A DNA stretch of 24,468 nucleotides from assembly GCA_035461405.1 (NCBI GenBank), contig DATHVH010000359.1:1-24468 (forward strand). The letters are read 5' to 3'. The number at the start of each line of letters is the position of its first letter. The first letter of the stretch is position 1. The position numbers were made by a program, and so were the translations under genes. Below, one piece after another: positions 23,335 through 24,468 of the stretch. The notes below the pieces were generated by a model. That model was not told the origin of the DNA. It did no database searches and worked only from the letters and a program-made list of their open reading frames with translations. Origin of the DNA: Anditalea sp035461405 (GTDB lineage Bacteria; Bacteroidota; Bacteroidia; Cytophagales; Cyclobacteriaceae).

Positions 23335-24468
23335 ATGACTTTGATTGCACCTAACCTATTGCCTTTATTGGATAGATTGGCAACCCAACTTGAAGGGGAG
23401 CTAAAATACGATTCACTCACCAAAACTTTATATGCTACTGATGCCTCTGTGTACAGAGAAATGCCGCTGGCGGTAGCTTTACCCAGATCAGAAGCGGATC
23501 TTAAAAAGCTTATCCAATTTGCCAGAGAAAATAAGACCTCTCTGATCCCCCGGACGGCAGGCACCTCGCTGGCCGGCCAGTGTGTGGGCAATGGTATTGT
23601 GGTGGATGTGTCCAAACATTTTACCAAAATACTGGAATTCAATAAAGACGAGAAGTGGGTTAGGGTACAGCCTGGTGTAGTGAGGGATGAACTGAATACT
23701 TTCCTTAAGCCGCATGGCCTATTCTTCAGCCCAATCACTTCTACGGCAAACCGTGCCATGATAGGAGGTATGGTAGGTAATAACTCCTGTGGAACCACCT
23801 CTATAGTCTATGGTACTACCAGAGAAAAAGTAATCAAACTGGATGTGCTGTTAAGCGATGGTTCAAATGCTGTTTTCGAGGAATTGACCAAAGCTGAATT
23901 TGAGTCAAAGTGTAAATCAGATTCCTTTGAGGGCAAACTATACCGGCAAGTAAAGGAAGAACTTTCAGATCCTAACAATCAGAAAAATATAAATGAGCAT
24001 TTTCCCAAAAAATCTATTCATAGAAGAAATACAGGTTATGCAGTAGATTATCTATTGGATTCTGAAATATTCTCTGAAGTTGGCCAACCTTTCAATTTCT
24101 GTAAGCTATTAGCAGGATCAGAAGGAACTCTTGCCTTTACCACTGAGATTAAGCTGAGCCTGGACCCGCTGCCGGATCCGGTGGAGGTGGTGGTAGCGGC
24201 ACACTTTGTATCCATCCACAGAAGTATGAAGGCAGCACAGGTCGCTATGAAACATCCTGCCACGGCTGTGGAACTTATGGATAAGATCATACTGGACTGT
24301 ACAAAGGAGAGCCTGGAGTACAGCAAAAACAGATACTTCGTAGAAGGTGATCCCATGGCGTTGCTCATGGTGGAGTTTACCGGTAAAACAGAAGAGGAGG
24401 CTAGGGCAAAAGCAGAATTGCTGATAGCAGATCTTAAAAAAGCCGAATTGGGTTATGCGTATCCAGTT
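23335..24468 (+). CDS. FAD-linked oxidase (GlcD/YdiJ-like), C-terminus off the window
   Basis: An open frame of 378 codons from the ATG at 23335 to the right edge, without a stop. The N-terminal DSLTKTLYATDASVYREMPLA, in part, leads to an FAD-binding type 4 (PCMH) domain: PRTAGTSLAGQCVG (72-85) and VVDVSKHFTKILE, VRVQPGVV, MIGGMVGNNSCGTTS (near 142-156) and LLAGSEGTLAFTTEIKL (near 260-276). This fits 2-hydroxyacid dehydrogenases (D-lactate, glycolate, D-2-hydroxyglutarate). The N-terminus resembles the long Bacteroidota proteins of about 970 residues that carry a C-terminal iron-sulphur module, as in E. coli YdiJ; that part would lie beyond the window. It is visibly richer in G+C than its neighbours (66 of 120 bases in 24121-24240). 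The substrate is not determined. Confidence 0.9.
   Translation, partial: MTLIAPNLLPLLDRLATQLEGELKYDSLTKTLYATDASVYREMPLAVALPRSEADLKKLIQFARENKTSLIPRTAGTSLAGQCVGNGIVVDVSKHFTKILEFNKDEKWVRVQPGVVRDELNTFLKPHGLFFSPITSTANRAMIGGMVGNNSCGTTSIVYGTTREKVIKLDVLLSDGSNAVFEELTKAEFESKCKSDSFEGKLYRQVKEELSDPNNQKNINEHFPKKSIHRRNTGYAVDYLLDSEIFSEVGQPFNFCKLLAGSEGTLAFTTEIKLSLDPLPDPVEVVVAAHFVSIHRSMKAAQVAMKHPATAVELMDKIILDCTKESLEYSKNRYFVEGDPMALLMVEFTGKTEEEARAKAELLIADLKKAELGYAYPV

Noticed and set aside
23277..23798. 173-codon minus-strand frame near the right end
   Set aside because: It lies antisense to the clear FAD-linked oxidase frame and shows no domain; it is a shadow of that gene.
1..24468. tRNA, rRNA, CRISPR arrays, transposases, prophage or toxin-antitoxin modules
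   Set aside because: I looked for TTCGA-type T-loops, regularly spaced repeats, and integrase or transposase motifs in the translations. None were convincing.

Overview
The window reads as AT-rich chromosomal DNA of a member of the Bacteroidota, most likely a Cytophagales-type organism. The evidence is: -7 elements of the form TAnnTTTG upstream of several genes, few clear Shine-Dalgarno sequences, lineage-typical families (a long YfhO-family protein, the 202-residue coiled-coil membrane protein, a long HisS, many small lipoproteins), and a CCTGCC...GGCAGG intergenic palindrome. Most of it is ordinary housekeeping and conserved accessory sequence. I see no phage, transposase, CRISPR array, tRNA, rRNA or recognised defence system.

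Layout, left to right. 1-2801 (minus): a YfhO-like membrane protein overlapping a SAM methyltransferase that runs off the left edge. 2971-3994 (minus): a signal-peptide/coiled-coil/one-TM protein and a 39-residue micro membrane protein. 4161-4571 (plus): a lipocalin-like lipoprotein. 4925-6265 (plus): ffh. 6537-9116 (minus): an acidic lipoprotein, guanine deaminase and a phytoene-desaturase-like FAD oxidoreductase. 9352-11091 (plus): an SdhA/FrdA-type flavoprotein without partner subunits. 11092-11514: a non-coding stretch with hairpins, a terminator and a palindromic repeat. 11515-14387 (minus): pdhB, then a succinate-semialdehyde dehydrogenase behind a rhodanese-domain protein. 14461-14961 (plus): a YfcE-type phosphodiesterase, convergent with a 49-residue basic protein. 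15410-16783 (plus): hisS, convergent with a 93-residue conserved protein. 17323-18769 (plus): a YbaB/EbfC protein, a possible 37-residue ORF and a GT2 glycosyltransferase, joined by ATGA overlaps. 18770-18988 (minus): a PspC-domain protein. 19060-20886 (plus): an OmpA-like/TPR lipoprotein. 21201-21662 (plus): a two-CBS protein. 21669-22439 (minus): a YdcF-like protein. 22778-22987 (plus): a PLDc_N-type small membrane protein. 23335 to the right edge (plus): the N-terminal part of an FAD-linked oxidase.

Functional themes are protein targeting (Ffh), central carbon and redox metabolism (PdhB, semialdehyde dehydrogenase, three FAD enzymes), translation (HisS), and cell envelope (YfhO, GT2, PspC, YdcF, lipoproteins). 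The neighbourhoods look like a loose assembly of short transcription units separated by strong intrinsic terminators, several shared by convergent genes. The points most worth checking are the three small genes (39, 49 and possibly 37 residues), the stand-alone SdhA-like flavoprotein, and the structured or repeated DNA at 6436-6528, 11179-11511 and 15250-15318. No candidate for a wholly new multi-gene system stands out.
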